Source of the DNA: Taiwanofungus camphoratus
Lineage: Eukaryota; Basidiomycota; Agaricomycetes; Polyporales; Taiwanofungaceae
DNA length: 64,000 nt
Direction: 5' to 3'
Assembly: GCA_003999685.1 (NCBI GenBank)
Contig: CP021224.1
Location: 1,116,001 to 1,180,000 of the forward strand
This document shows, piece by piece, positions 1 through 10,809 of the stretch. The notes under the pieces were generated by a model that searched no databases, was not told the origin of the DNA, and was given only the letters and a program-made list of their open reading frames with translations. Each line of letters opens with the position of its first letter. The first letter of the stretch is position 1. Made by a program: the position numbers and the translations under genes.

Positions 1-371
1 TCATACATCATACAACATACCACCAAAAACAAATACTTATATACTTGGCCAAAGATGGCCCGAAGATCCGCCCGTGCATACCTTTAGCACCCAGCTATTC
101 TATAGATGTCAAAATCACCGTAGGATCAATACCGCTGCGCACTTGCAACTGACCTATTGGACATCCTACCTCAATATCACCCCTCATATCTAGTAGTATA
201 TCATTATGTTGTCCATCGCTTTCATAGAGTCATGAACATCAAGTAATGGCATTAACGAGCCGCGTCTCGCAAATTTAGCATAGTGAGGTCTAACTGGGCC
301 AACGGGGAGGAAGGGAATTACGCAAGGAGGTCTTTTGGATGTGAAGTAGAAAGATGTAGATCTCTACACAA
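1..371. other. Intergenic, downstream of the heme lyase gene
   Basis: AT-rich sequence that should hold the 3' untranslated region and terminator of the minus-strand heme lyase gene. I see no coding exon with recognisable similarity. The window edge may cut an unrelated neighbour. Confidence 0.5.
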
Positions 372-1289
372 CTACGCGTTGTTCCTTGCAACACCAGCCT
401 TGCCATCGCTCTTGAATGAGGACCATGCGTCTTCTGTAGCTGCCGCTATGCGCTGCTTCACAGACCCGAAGCTGTCAAGTGCTGGTCGGACGTCAAGAGA
501 GAACACGGGGGACCCGTCCGGTTCTGGCGGCGCGGAGTAGTAGTCTATTACATAGCGCACTTCCTCACCCGTATTCCGTCGGCGGACAATCCAGTCGTGG
601 CGGTCAAAGGGAGGTTCAGTGCTGTCGGCGATAAGAAAATTGAAAACGGGCAGACGAAGAGAAAATGTGCCCAACTCACTTGAATCGGGAAGGGAGAAGC
701 CAGCCCGCGAACAGCCAGAACCGTGCTTTCGGTGAGAGCTCACCTGGACGACCCCTGAACCTCGTGAGTTGCGGGTCTTCCGTCCTACTCACGGAACATG
801 ATCAGTATGGAACGAAGCGCAAACCATGATTGGGCAAGAGACGCACGGGTTCTCTTTCCGCTCCCATTTCAGAATTTCGTTCCAGGCTTGCTCGTTCAGG
901 AAGTTGTGTATCTGTACCATTACCTCGACGTGTTCTTCGGGCGTCTCCCAGCCCTTGCGCACGAGCGCGTTGTAGAACTGCTGCGGCGATGGATACTCCC
1001 ACTTGGCCGACTCGTCGCGTGGGATGGAGGAGGTCGAGCGGGAGGTGGGAAGTGCGATTGCTTGATTCGGAGCGGGTTCTTGAGAGACGTTGGGCATTTG
1101 GTTCAGTGGATTAATCCCAGAAGCAGCTTCGTGGCTAATAGGGCACTGTGCGGGAGCCGATGAGGATGGGGCGAGGGTGTCATGTTGTATCGGACATTGT
1201 GCAGGTGATGCATTCGGCGAAGATGTTGAATGACGGACGGGACAAGAAGCTGGAGTTGAGGAAACACTTGATGAAGTGGTTTGGCCCAT
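372..1289 (-). CDS. CYC3: Cytochrome c heme lyase (holocytochrome c synthase)
   Basis: This enzyme attaches heme covalently to apocytochrome c in the mitochondrial intermembrane space. Exons on the minus strand are 1289-847, 784-680 and 621-372, giving about 265 residues. The N-terminal third carries three CP-[VI]-x-H motifs (CPVRH, CPIQH, CPISH), the heme-regulatory type found at the N-terminus of this family. The catalytic region is clear: a WE-x-K segment at the end of exon 1, [14 protein letters not shown] in exon 2 and PFDRHDW followed by VRYVIDYYS in exon 3. The start at 1289 gives the short MGQ N-terminus; an in-frame ATG further upstream would add an unconserved 83-residue stretch. 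Intron 1 (62 nt, donor gtgcgt) was chosen because it alone restores the conserved RFRGRPG frame. Family assignment is secure. Which cytochromes it serves is inferred from the family. Confidence 0.93.
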
Positions 1290-1863
1290 TAATGTAGTTT
1301 CTACTTGAATACAACGCCGGATGGGCAGGGAAGGATACAAGTGCAAGTTGCGACCCAGGCAAAAAGGATGAAGTCTCGCAGGTGGTGACTTCACACTCAA
1401 ATAACTGTTCCGGGAGGATCCGAAACTATTGACTATAGAAGGAATGTTCAGACCGCAGCTTTCCGGATGCAAACACTGCAGCTGGCAATATTTGTTGTTT
1501 GATTCAAATACATGCGAATGCCATGGTGGACAGACCAATCTGCTTGATTCGTGACATTACCGGAAGGAAAGTAAAATGCTATGCCGACGTTAGCATGTAT
1601 GGGAGATGCAGCTCCATGCAGGTGAAAGTCTTCATCCAGGAACATTAGTACATCTCTCGACATAACAGTCTATGGAAGATAAAGCCTTCGTATCCTTGTC
1701 TAAGTACTATTTCGTCCAAACATTCTAAAGTAACGAGTACATCTTTGTCAGAATATAGCATTACACTCCCGTAAGGCGGCAATTAGGAGAGTTGAAATGT
1801 GACAGAGCGGGAGAAACGTAAGCGACGGTGGTTGAGACGCAAATGCGATGTTTGCCACTATCA
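1290..1863. other. Intergenic between heme lyase and F-box genes
   Basis: Holds the promoter of the minus-strand heme lyase gene and the 3' region of the minus-strand F-box gene. The open frames here are short and unlike known proteins. No further element is evident. Confidence 0.4.
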
Positions 1864-3513
1864 CTACCAGCAGCCGCAGTCAGTTGCGGTAATCATGCGG
1901 AGGTCGAGCTTACGCTGTTGTTCTACAAACAGGGAAAGCTTCAGTGACAGGTATGAGCAATATTCATGTCGCGGGTAACGTACGAATACAAGGGGTCGAT
2001 GACATATTGTGACTTTGTCAACAAGGCTGCCCAGCTCGGTACGAAGCTCTGGCGGAAACTTGTTCTTCGATCTGTGTGTGATCTCTAGCAAGAGGAGGCG
2101 GCGAGCACCACGCTTGGCTCGATCGCGCAAACACACCACCAGGTCTGTCCAAACGAAGTCTTCACTGTCGTTGATACGAGAGATGATGAGATGTGACAGG
2201 CTTGGGCAGACAACCTTGTGAGTCTCATGATTCGTCACAGGGACCGCAGAGAGAGCGCGGAAGAATGCATGCCCTGTGGATTCGTGGACTGACCGGACAT
2301 CGATCTCCATTGTAAATAGTGCTGAGACATGAATGAAGAGATCCACCCATTGATCTTCTCTCAGGCGGAAGGCATATATATGAATATTCAAAGACAGCAA
2401 GGCTGGGAACCTCATCGCGGCAAATCCGACGTTCTCGAGTCTTGACTCGTCGTCGTCTTCGTCTTGCTGCCATTGCCACCCCAGTTCGATATTGCCATAA
2501 GTTGACTTGATAACAACTATGCGCGTATCGTCCCAAGTACGCATGAACTGAATATACGCATGTTGGACGTCAGAGGCGATAGCTCGCATGGAAGAGCAAT
2601 ACTGGCCAATATCAATCTGGTCATAATGACGGCCATGAAACCGACAGTCGACCAATGTGGCTTGGGAAAATGATAAACGTGATAATATGTGGAGCACGTC
2701 ATCAAGGCCGTGGGTAGACTCCAGTGATAGCTTTCGCAGCCGAGTGAGCTCTATGGGCGACGACTCCGAATCATCGAGATGATCTGACATAGGGCCATGT
2801 GTCCTGAGACAGAGCGTCTCAAGTAAGGGTGAATTCCGCAACGTCCATAGTATTTCTTTCGAGGAAGGTATCGTCTGGTCAGTGAGAATTAGCTCGGTAA
2901 GGCCTTTGTATGATGACCATGGTATTGCAATCTCCATCACAGAGACATCCCTCAACAATGGCATCCAATTGTCGAAGATGGCAGAATGTGTCATAGGGGC
3001 GCCCGCGTGAAGTCTCAGAGTCCGCAATTGAGGCGCTGGGTACGTGAAGGGTAACAAAATAGCCTTCATATGATCAGGAAGAAATCCGACGGCATGAAAT
3101 TCCAACATGCGACCAGTGTGGACCGAGATGGCGTAAGCCATCCGCACTATATCTTCTATCGGGTCCCAGACGGATTGTGGACCACTGAGCCGGACGCATA
3201 GCGGGGCATTCTTTGAGCGAACCAAGAATTCGCGTAACATCGCGAGATTCGAGCGGGTCGAGAGGTACAGGAAGGACCAGAGTTGAGGAGATGCAAGGGC
3301 AACATCGCGCCAATACCGGCATACATGAGAAAGTGGTATGCAGCCAGTACTTCCAGAGTCAGTGTCTCCACTGACGAAAGGGTGGCTTGCAACCATCCAG
3401 AAGACTTCATGCAGCAAATCGTCCGGGAGGCATGCTATGGGACCGACTCGGAGTCCATCTGCGGATGAGGAGTAAGGAGAAAGAGATGTGGTGCTTGACG
3501 TTTGAAAGGACAT
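1864..3513 (-). CDS. F-box domain protein
   Basis: A single-exon gene of 549 residues. An F-box lies at about residues 25-70: it begins CLPDDLLHEVFW, has a Gly/Ser-rich insertion, and continues CIPLSHVCRYWRDVALASPQLW. That pattern is typical of the large, fast-expanding F-box family of Agaricomycetes. The C-terminal 450 residues look like degenerate leucine-rich repeats, with recurring segments such as LRTLRLH, LETLCLRTHG and LRKLSLEST spaced about 25-60 residues apart. By family it would bind SKP1 and recruit a substrate to an SCF ubiquitin ligase; the substrate cannot be read from sequence. It is unusual here only in lacking introns, which is common in this family. The start codon at 3513 precedes a Ser-rich leader. 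Confidence 0.85.
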   Translation of the reverse strand: MSFQTSSTTSLSPYSSSADGLRVGPIACLPDDLLHEVFWMVASHPFVSGDTDSGSTGCIPLSHVCRYWRDVALASPQLWSFLYLSTRSNLAMLREFLVRSKNAPLCVRLSGPQSVWDPIEDIVRMAYAISVHTGRMLEFHAVGFLPDHMKAILLPFTYPAPQLRTLRLHAGAPMTHSAIFDNWMPLLRDVSVMEIAIPWSSYKGLTELILTDQTIPSSKEILWTLRNSPLLETLCLRTHGPMSDHLDDSESSPIELTRLRKLSLESTHGLDDVLHILSRLSFSQATLVDCRFHGRHYDQIDIGQYCSSMRAIASDVQHAYIQFMRTWDDTRIVVIKSTYGNIELGWQWQQDEDDDESRLENVGFAAMRFPALLSLNIHIYAFRLREDQWVDLFIHVSALFTMEIDVRSVHESTGHAFFRALSAVPVTNHETHKVVCPSLSHLIISRINDSEDFVWTDLVVCLRDRAKRGARRLLLLEITHRSKNKFPPELRTELGSLVDKVTICHRPLVFVRYPRHEYCSYLSLKLSLFVEQQRKLDLRMITATDCGCW

Positions 3514-4311
3514 AGTGTCTCATTGACCACAGGTGAAAGGAAGACTCGGAATGTAGAACTTGAGGGACTTGCTTTTAGAAAGCTCACAAAGCTTACGAAT
3601 CTCCCATAAGTACTGTCGCTACCATGTTGGGCGATTTATGAGCATCCATAAGCTCGTCCTTTGTACACGTGATACTTCCTTTTCGGGCTTGAAATCCAGG
3701 CGGTGATCGGGTCGAGGGAGTTCAACTGAGAACTTCAGATATGCATAAGTTCAATAATATCAAGTTTCACGTCAATTACAAGGTCATTAGGGCATTTCAC
3801 TGCATTCTACAAAGTTCTCTCTATGCTGATCTTGACAGTCCAAGTTGTCTGGCAATGCTGAGACTTTTGAGACATGTTTTTTCAACGTCGCTGAGCAAAG
3901 AGGTCCAAAGTTTGTGGTCATCTCTTCTAGAACATAGACGGTGTTCACTGTCTTATTCGAAAGAATACAATGATATTGGAATCGCACATTCAAATGCTTT
4001 ACAACTCCCGAAGGACACAGTCTGGACGTGTTTGGTATGTATAACCACGACCCGTTCAGAGAACATGCTAAGTCATCGTACAGCATTGACTTGAACACGT
4101 TGCCTTCAGCATGTCCTTGGACGTGAATACATGGTTTCCAAGGCGGCCCTCGGACCTGCGTCGAATTGCAACATACATTGATGTCATCAATTCCGACTTT
4201 GGGCTGGCAAGTCAGCCAGTGTCAGCATGGGCAGCCGCAGCTGGCGAGCGTGTTTGCCAAGTTGTGTTGTAGGCTTTTTTTTGTTGTCATCTGCTATCGA
4301 GGAACTTCGCA
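3514..4311. other. Intergenic between divergently transcribed genes
   Basis: About 800 bases between the F-box gene (minus) and the large unknown gene (plus), so both promoters should be here. An open frame of 117 codons at 3741-4094 has no recognisable motif and overlaps a similar-length frame on the other strand. I treat it as chance. Confidence 0.4.
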
Positions 4312-7300
4312 ATGTTTTCCGCAAGTGGTTTGCCGTATGAACCTGGTACCGGGGTTTCCGACAGCATGACACCGACGCAAGGATGTCCGACAATTGTCTC
4401 CTCAAATGCCTCAAGCACTGTTACCGACCCTCAATTACTCACTATGCAATGCACTCGTTCTGCAGTCAACAAGTTGCTTTCAGCTCGCGAGCTCAGACCT
4501 TCCAACCAGATCGCAAATCAGAGACAAGATACTACTAGTGAGTGCGGTATCGATGTACAGCGTTTTTCGTAATGGATAAGTTTATTTTGACAGCCATTTC
4601 CTCCATTTCCAAACCACACAAGCAAGCTTCCTTCCGAGGTATTCCGCCCACAGAGGAATCGCTGGTAGATGTTCCCAAGCCGCCCAATGTGAGTATAATG
4701 TCTTATTTTCGGGTTCTCCTTTTAGCTTACAGATCATGAGCTTATGCGCTCCAATACATACCCTAAGACACAGAAATCAATCCTGCTCAGTCGTCGTGCC
4801 ACAAACAAGGCTGCTTCCGTTCATAGCATTGCCTCTGCAACATTTCACAGCACAACTACAGCCCGAATTCTACCGAGAACCACCTCGACTTCTCCGCAGA
4901 AATCGCCTTCCTACATGTCTCCAACCACGGCCAGTCGCAAGCGGACATCGCAGAACGTACCTCAATCCAATGGACCCGGTGCTATTTCGTCTAAAGCTGT
5001 TATGGGCAGTTATTCCACTGTTCGTAGTCAACGTATTCCCCGAAAGACTGGGCCTGGCACGAAGACAGGTGCACGTGTCGGTAAGGATCCTCTCGCCAAC
5101 GCATCGAACAGTGCTGTCGCAGATGAGATGGTGGTCGAGGTCACTGATTCCGACAAGGCTCCTCCGGACATGGAGCTAGCGGCTGCTGCTGAGACTTTAT
5201 CGGGTGAGGTGCCTGCAATCATTGTCACCAGTACCAGCGGGGGTGAAGCCGTCATCAAAGGTGAAGTCATACCATTTTTCTCTTATGAATATTTTGTGCG
5301 CTTGGCTAATAAACTTGTTCTAGAAATGGGGCCCCAGGCCGAGGAAGTAGGGGCTCAAAGTGCTGTCAACGAAAATACTGCTGGCGATAATACTGCCAAC
5401 GATTCAAGCTACCTCTCGTGGGCGCAGGATGCCATCCTCGAGTTGCGCGCGCTATCGGCTTTCTTCTCCGAGAGCCCTGAGGTATCATCACGGCCCGAGG
5501 ACACAGTCGCTCCCAAAAGCCTTATAACATCAGCGGAGTTGATCGAGAGCTCGGATGCTTCTCGTTCCGGTCGCCCTCTTCCTCCAATCCCAAAAGGACC
5601 TCCTATCTCTCCCGCCAATGACTTGAGAGCAAGAAGCAGTCTGGGGGTGCTCGACCGAGCATTTGGTCGTGCAATCCCCGGATACGCACAAAGCAAGAAT
5701 TCAGCGAACATCACACTGACTCGGTGCCGACCTTTGCCCAATCCACCCCAGTTGGCGAAGCAGCCTGGTATTTGTCCAACACGCCTCGTAGAAGGAAAAG
5801 TCTCTTTTTCGAGACCTTCCAAAGCTTTCACGCTCTCACTTGGCTGTCTGACCGAAAATGTGGAAGATGTTGGTGAAGATGGACACGCGGATCATCATAG
5901 TGATTGCAGTATCGAATCTCCCTTGTCGGCGGAGCCTGAGCTTGCAGCTTGTGACTCTACTACCACTTCAAACGCAGAGGATGCAAGGGAATTCGGCCAG
6001 AGCAAGGACGACAAGCAACCTCACATGGGCAGGTGCATCTTACTCGGTCTACAGTGCCGAATTCTTTTACTAATCGCCTTAGAAATACCAGTGGCACAAG
6101 TATCATTCCTTCGACCATGGCGAGCTTGCGCTCCAGTGAGGATCATCAAGAAATGCAATCTGACGCACTTGTTGGCGATGATGACGATGTCCATGTCATT
6201 GAGTACGTTTGCAGCCTCCTGAGTGGTATTGCTGATTATAACACCCGACGCCGGTATCAGCCGAATCTCAGGAATGTTCTCCAAGCAGAGTTACAAGGAG
6301 CTCGAAGACGAATCACTGAGTTTATCTTGCGTTGACTTTTCTTGTGATGAAGACGAAGTCGATTTTAATTGGGATAGGATCCAAGGACTGCTGGCTGTAA
6401 ATGATGAGGGCTCCTTCAAGATAAGCAAGCACATTCTCGACACGGAAGCAGTCCTTGACGTTGGCGCCTTCCGAAAACTCTGGGCCGATTCGATCGAGAA
6501 TTGCCCTCCGTCTGCGTTATCTGAAGAGTGTACTGGTGTCATTGAAGAGTCCATTGAACCTTTGGCCCAACATACGGCAACTGAAATATCCCTGGCTCAT
6601 CAAAACACGCGTGTAATCCCTTGCACCGGAAGTATGCTACCCTTCACTTTTGCTGGCGAAGCAGCTGCTCCAGAAAGCGCACAAGTTGACGTATCGGATC
6701 CCGTTTCTGATAATGGCAAGAATCGAGGAAAAGACGAAGATGAGGAACGAGGCAATGTTTCAGCTCATATGGCCATGTCTAAGAGCTCAGAGTCTCTGAT
6801 TACTTATGCACTGGTATAGTTTGCCGTCAATTAGTCCTTGACTCTGGCTGATGATCGTTCTCAATCTTTTAGTTTTGCGGCAGCTCAGCTTCCCGTCCCG
6901 AAGATAGCCTTGCTTTCTCCTGCAGACCATCGGGTAGTGCTGAGGATGTTAACTCTCTTCGCGTTGGCAAGGCCCAAGCTGCGGTATCGACAAGGAAACA
7001 TGAATATCCCGAAGCGTCGATCGACCAGGACGATCAGGAGTTGCAGGAAGAATTACAAGCCTTTGAGATGTTGTTGGACGATGCGGCCCAGGTAGAGCGT
7101 GAGGATGATAGGTTCAAGGTTTGTCGTCCGCATTGATGTGCAGGATATGATTTCTTACTGCCATGTGGCTAAATTTCATGCTTTATATCTATAGATCGCT
7201 TCCGTCATATTTGCTTGTGATTCGTCATTCTTAATTGCCGCGGAAACAATGAACCATGAAGTCGAACCATCCTTGGTTGGGCGCACAAATGTCATTGTGA

Positions 7301-8173
7301 GTCTGAAATCAACTTTACTTGTATAACTTCTCTGCTACTGACACAATCCAGCCGATGAGCGACGGCGATACACGACCGCTCTCCGACAAGTGGAATACAT
7401 TCTCTTTGATCAACGATTATTCCCCACCCTCATTGCCCATGGATCAAATGGGACGATGCAATTTTGCAACACACGTCGTAAGTAGCTTCATACAGTGTTT
7501 AGGGCATTCACTGAAGTTCAATAGGTGATGAGCGACTCGGCCACGAGACCGCTCTTCTACGATCTTCATAGCACCAATGCCGAAAATAATAATTCGTCTC
7601 CTCATCATGTTATGCGCGATAAAAAACAGGATAACGTGAATGTCATTATAAGCTGCCTTTTATCATATTGTCCTCAAGTGGTGCTCATGCTATCTGCAGA
7701 CGACGATGAGCGACACACGACCGCCCTCCAAGTCCGACACTTGTCAAGTCTTCCCGCCTAGCATGACTTCTGCGCTCCCTCAACAGCTGCCTTCTCAATC
7801 AGCAACAACATCAATGACAGATTTGTCTTCGGCCAATTTGGACCAGAGATTGTGGACAAGGTTGCTACACCGCAGGACCAGAACAAAGGCGTTTTCATCC
7901 CCAGAATCATCGATTCATCGCCGTGGACTCACATACGCCGAGCTTCATGCGGTGTTTACGCAGCAGGATCCAGATGATAGTTCTATGTCAGGCGACATGA
8001 CCGATGGATCCACAGACAATTCTTCGGCATCATCACGTTATCTGTCTGCTTCTACTTCCAATTCTGATACTTCTGGACCTCAAACTCCTGACTCTGGATG
8101 GAGGCAAAAAAATACCGCCAAGGGACGATGGGATTCGTTCGTGAGTCTGTTCAGAACTCGTACGCAGCCTTAG
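4312..8173 (+). CDS. Large disordered protein, unknown function, with SH3-ligand motifs
   Basis: I do not recognise this protein. The model has 11 exons: 4312-4537, 4594-4688, 4726-5260, 5324-6032, 6083-6202, 6261-6813, 6873-7118, 7195-7296, 7352-7477, 7525-7635 and 7700-8173. It is phase-consistent and encodes 1098 residues. Most of it is low-complexity and rich in Ser, Thr, Glu and Asp. Two class I SH3-ligand motifs of the form R-x-x-P-x-x-P are visible (RPLPPIP at 5572-5592, RPLPNPP at 5728-5748). The last introns are phase 0, and exons 9-11 each begin with an MSD..TRP motif. Intron 3 (63 nt) is a multiple of three without a stop, so retention would be silent. The second intron is only 37 nt. 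The exact start is uncertain. A scaffold or signalling role is possible but unproven. Confidence 0.68.
7352..7765 (+). repeat. Tandem exon-level repeat (MSD..TRP exons)
   Basis: Three consecutive exons (7352, 7525, 7700) open with related peptides: PMSDGDTRPLSDK, VMSDSATRPLFYD and TTMSDTRPPSKSD. At DNA level each shows atgagcgac followed within a few bases by acacgaccg or a close variant. The separating introns are all phase 0, so exons could be duplicated or skipped without a frameshift. Confidence 0.7.
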
Positions 8174-8655
8174 AGAGAGTTATATGTGTAGAAGTTATGA
8201 CGGCAAGTAGGATTTTTTTGTGAGATCGCTTCGAACTTATTTCGTTTCTCACAGACATGTTTCTTACACAAGCCAACGAGTCTTGCTAGTGGCTCTGATA
8301 AAGATCTCTGCGTGATCTACGATAGTAGTGTTCTCCAAATGCCTTCCGCCTTCCAGCTTACGTCCAGACCAGCAATGCTAGCTTCCTTTCCCTTTGCTCG
8401 TTCAGCACTGCATTATTCCCCCGTGTAGAGCAATCAGATGCCTACTTATCAGCTGATACCCATGCTATATATATGATATCATTCAACCCGCATATAAGTG
8501 TGCTCCTTATATGTGAAGTGGACTACAAGTAACTTCCCGAGTCATCTGATAAGAACCGTTCCAATGACCTGACACAGATAACACTTAGTGAATAAGCAAA
8601 CCAGCTATATACGTGAACCTATCAAGCATATTCCACAGGATACGTGCTTGCCAAC
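8174..8655. other. Intergenic, promoter of first oxygenase gene
   Basis: Contains the 3' end of the upstream gene and the promoter of the oxygenase at 8656. AT-rich TATATATGATAT-like stretches occur near 8467-8480. No gene seen. Confidence 0.4.
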
Positions 8656-10108
8656 ATGCCAGGTCTCATCACTTTCCCGCCTTTCCCAGAGGACGTACCA
8701 ACGCATCCTCTGCTTGTGGTCGATTATGGCTTGATCAAAGCAGGGGATGGAGACGAGATGAATAAGTTATGGAAAGCGGCGACCGAACTGGGGTTCTGGT
8801 AGTGAGTACTTCGTCATGAGCCCAAGCTGGGTTACCATCTAAAGTACGTCATAGCTTAAAGAACCACGGTGTTGACGATGAGGTGAATGGTATGTTCGAC
8901 GTGGGTGCTGAGACAATGGCACTACCCTTAGAGGAAAAGATGAAATTCGAGCAGGGTGATGAGGGAGGTTCATTCGGGTTCGTGGACTGGGCAGATTGGT
9001 GTTCATCATAATCGAGCTAAATTTCTTGATATTGGCACTAATATGCCGTAGGTACAAAGCAGCAGGAGTCAATGCGGTTGACGAGAAAGGCAACCTGGAT
9101 TCAACTGAATTCATCAATGTGTCTAAGGATGACGCGCTCGCATGGCCAGAGCACATCCATCGTACTTATCCTGAGACAGTGAACGCACGCATGGAATCAA
9201 CCATTAGGCCATTTGTGCGGAGATCACTGGATATTAACAACACGCTCCTCGCGGTACTTAACGCAAAGTTAGGCCTTCCGGAAGGAACTCTTGCCGAGCT
9301 CCACAAAGCTGAGCAACGCAGCGGATGTGTGGCGAGAGTTATCAGGACTCCGCCTCAGCTGAGTGCATTCTCCGAGGAGAAAGCTTTGCTATCAGCACAC
9401 ACAGATTTTGGTTCATTGGTAAGTATAGTGGTATTATAGACAGAATGCCTTACTAACGCTTGAAGAACACTTAGTCATTCCTGCACAACCGCCTGGGAGG
9501 ACTCCAAGTTCTGGCCCCAGGAACAGACAAGTGGCAATACGTGAAGGTCATTGAATAATATAAATGACCTGTGCAATTTCACTGAAATGCCCTGGATAGC
9601 CACTTCCTGGTCATGCTATTTGTAACATTGGTGACTCCATGAATATCTTCAGTGGCGGTATCCTTAGGTCAAATATGCATCGTGTCGTGTAAGTAAATTT
9701 CATTAGCCCCGAAATCCCAACACTTACGGCTCGCTACCTTGTATTCTCGGCTAGTCCACCACCAAAAGAACAGGGTAGCTTTGAACGTTATTCCTTGGTT
9801 TTTTTCACCAGAGCCGGAGACTCCATCGAGCTACGTGCTCTGGCACGGGATAGTGCACTCATTTCCGAAGCCGTCGCGAAAGCGCCGGAGGGCAAATACC
9901 AGCCAGGGGTTACCGCAAAGGGTTGGCTCACCAGAAGGATCAAGAATCAGAGAATCAAGAACTTCAAGGTTGTGTCATTCTCATGAAACCTGGCCTGAAA
10001 GAAGCTGACCTTGTTGAATGTTAGGGCCCTGAAAGTTACCTATCCAGCCTCGGAACAGAGGATTACTCATCCATTGCGAAGGCTAGATTAGATGGTAATG
10101 TGAGATAG
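8656..10108 (+). CDS. 2-oxoglutarate/Fe(II)-dependent oxygenase, copy A
   Basis: A member of the isopenicillin N synthase-like superfamily, which uses 2-oxoglutarate (or substrate electrons), O2 and Fe(II) to oxidise small molecules. Exons: 8656-8801, 8855-8977, 9052-9418, 9475-9546, 9600-9688, 9755-9968 and 10025-10108, for 364 residues. The N-terminal DIOX_N-like part includes GFWYLKNHG. The iron ligands are visible as AHTDFGSL (His and Asp) at the end of exon 3 and SNMHRVV (His) in exon 5. The 2-oxoglutarate-binding Arg-x-Ser is ERYSL in exon 6. It is followed 0.7 kb downstream by a close paralog with the same exon pattern. No biosynthetic cluster genes are adjacent, so the substrate is unknown. 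The length is normal for the family and all metal-binding residues are present. Confidence 0.92.
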
Positions 10109-10809
10109 AATGGAGTCGTTCATGGAAAATTATGCACCGCAGTCGGACATGTCTTGCTCACCTATGACTTGACTCGGTTCACTAATGTTTTGTCCGTTTC
10201 CACCTGCATGCCATTTTGCTGGTGTTCACGCTCGTGTGTCAGAGGAGAACGCTAAGATCTTCCCGTGAAAGTGACTCTCCATAAGCTACGTAGATTGTGC
10301 GCTAGAAAGCTTACAGTTCAATTGAAGTGCCGAAGTCACTGTAATGACAAAGGAGGCCAGCGCTATGTATCACGAAAGGGCGGGGTACGCGAGACATTCT
10401 CCAGTCAGGACTAGTCTTCAGACAGTATTTATCTCATGATACGCATATGCAGCCAACGCCAACGTTTCATCCGGGGTGGTCACAAAAGACTTGATTCCGA
10501 AAGGAAGTTCAATGAACGTGAAGCTTGGGCGCCAAGTGGACCAACATGAGAAACTAGTCTGGACCAAGAATGGAAGACCTGCTTTAAGGTCAGGATGTAG
10601 GCGAAGTCAGTCAGGCTCAACTGCACTGAGGCCCTATCAGCAACGCGATATGCTGGATCATGTGGGGCACCCTCTTGCGACTCCGAGGAAGCTTGATAAG
10701 TAGGATGCATCCAAGACGATCGAAGGTTAGATAACGCAGGACGGATAAGTAGCACTGGTGGAATCTTTACACTCTCTCGAACCAGTTGTTCTCACTTGCC
10801 TTGTCGACC
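10109..10809. other. Intergenic between the two oxygenase copies
   Basis: About 700 bases separating the tandem oxygenase genes. The sequence just upstream of the two start codons is not obviously similar, so the promoters have diverged although the coding parts remain alike. Open frames at 10476-10755 look like chance. Confidence 0.45.

Noticed and set aside
5261-5323. In-frame 63-nt segment read as coding
   Set aside because: It has a good gtgaag donor and a tag acceptor, is richer in hydrophobic and aromatic residues than its flanks, and looks like an intron; silent retention remains possible.
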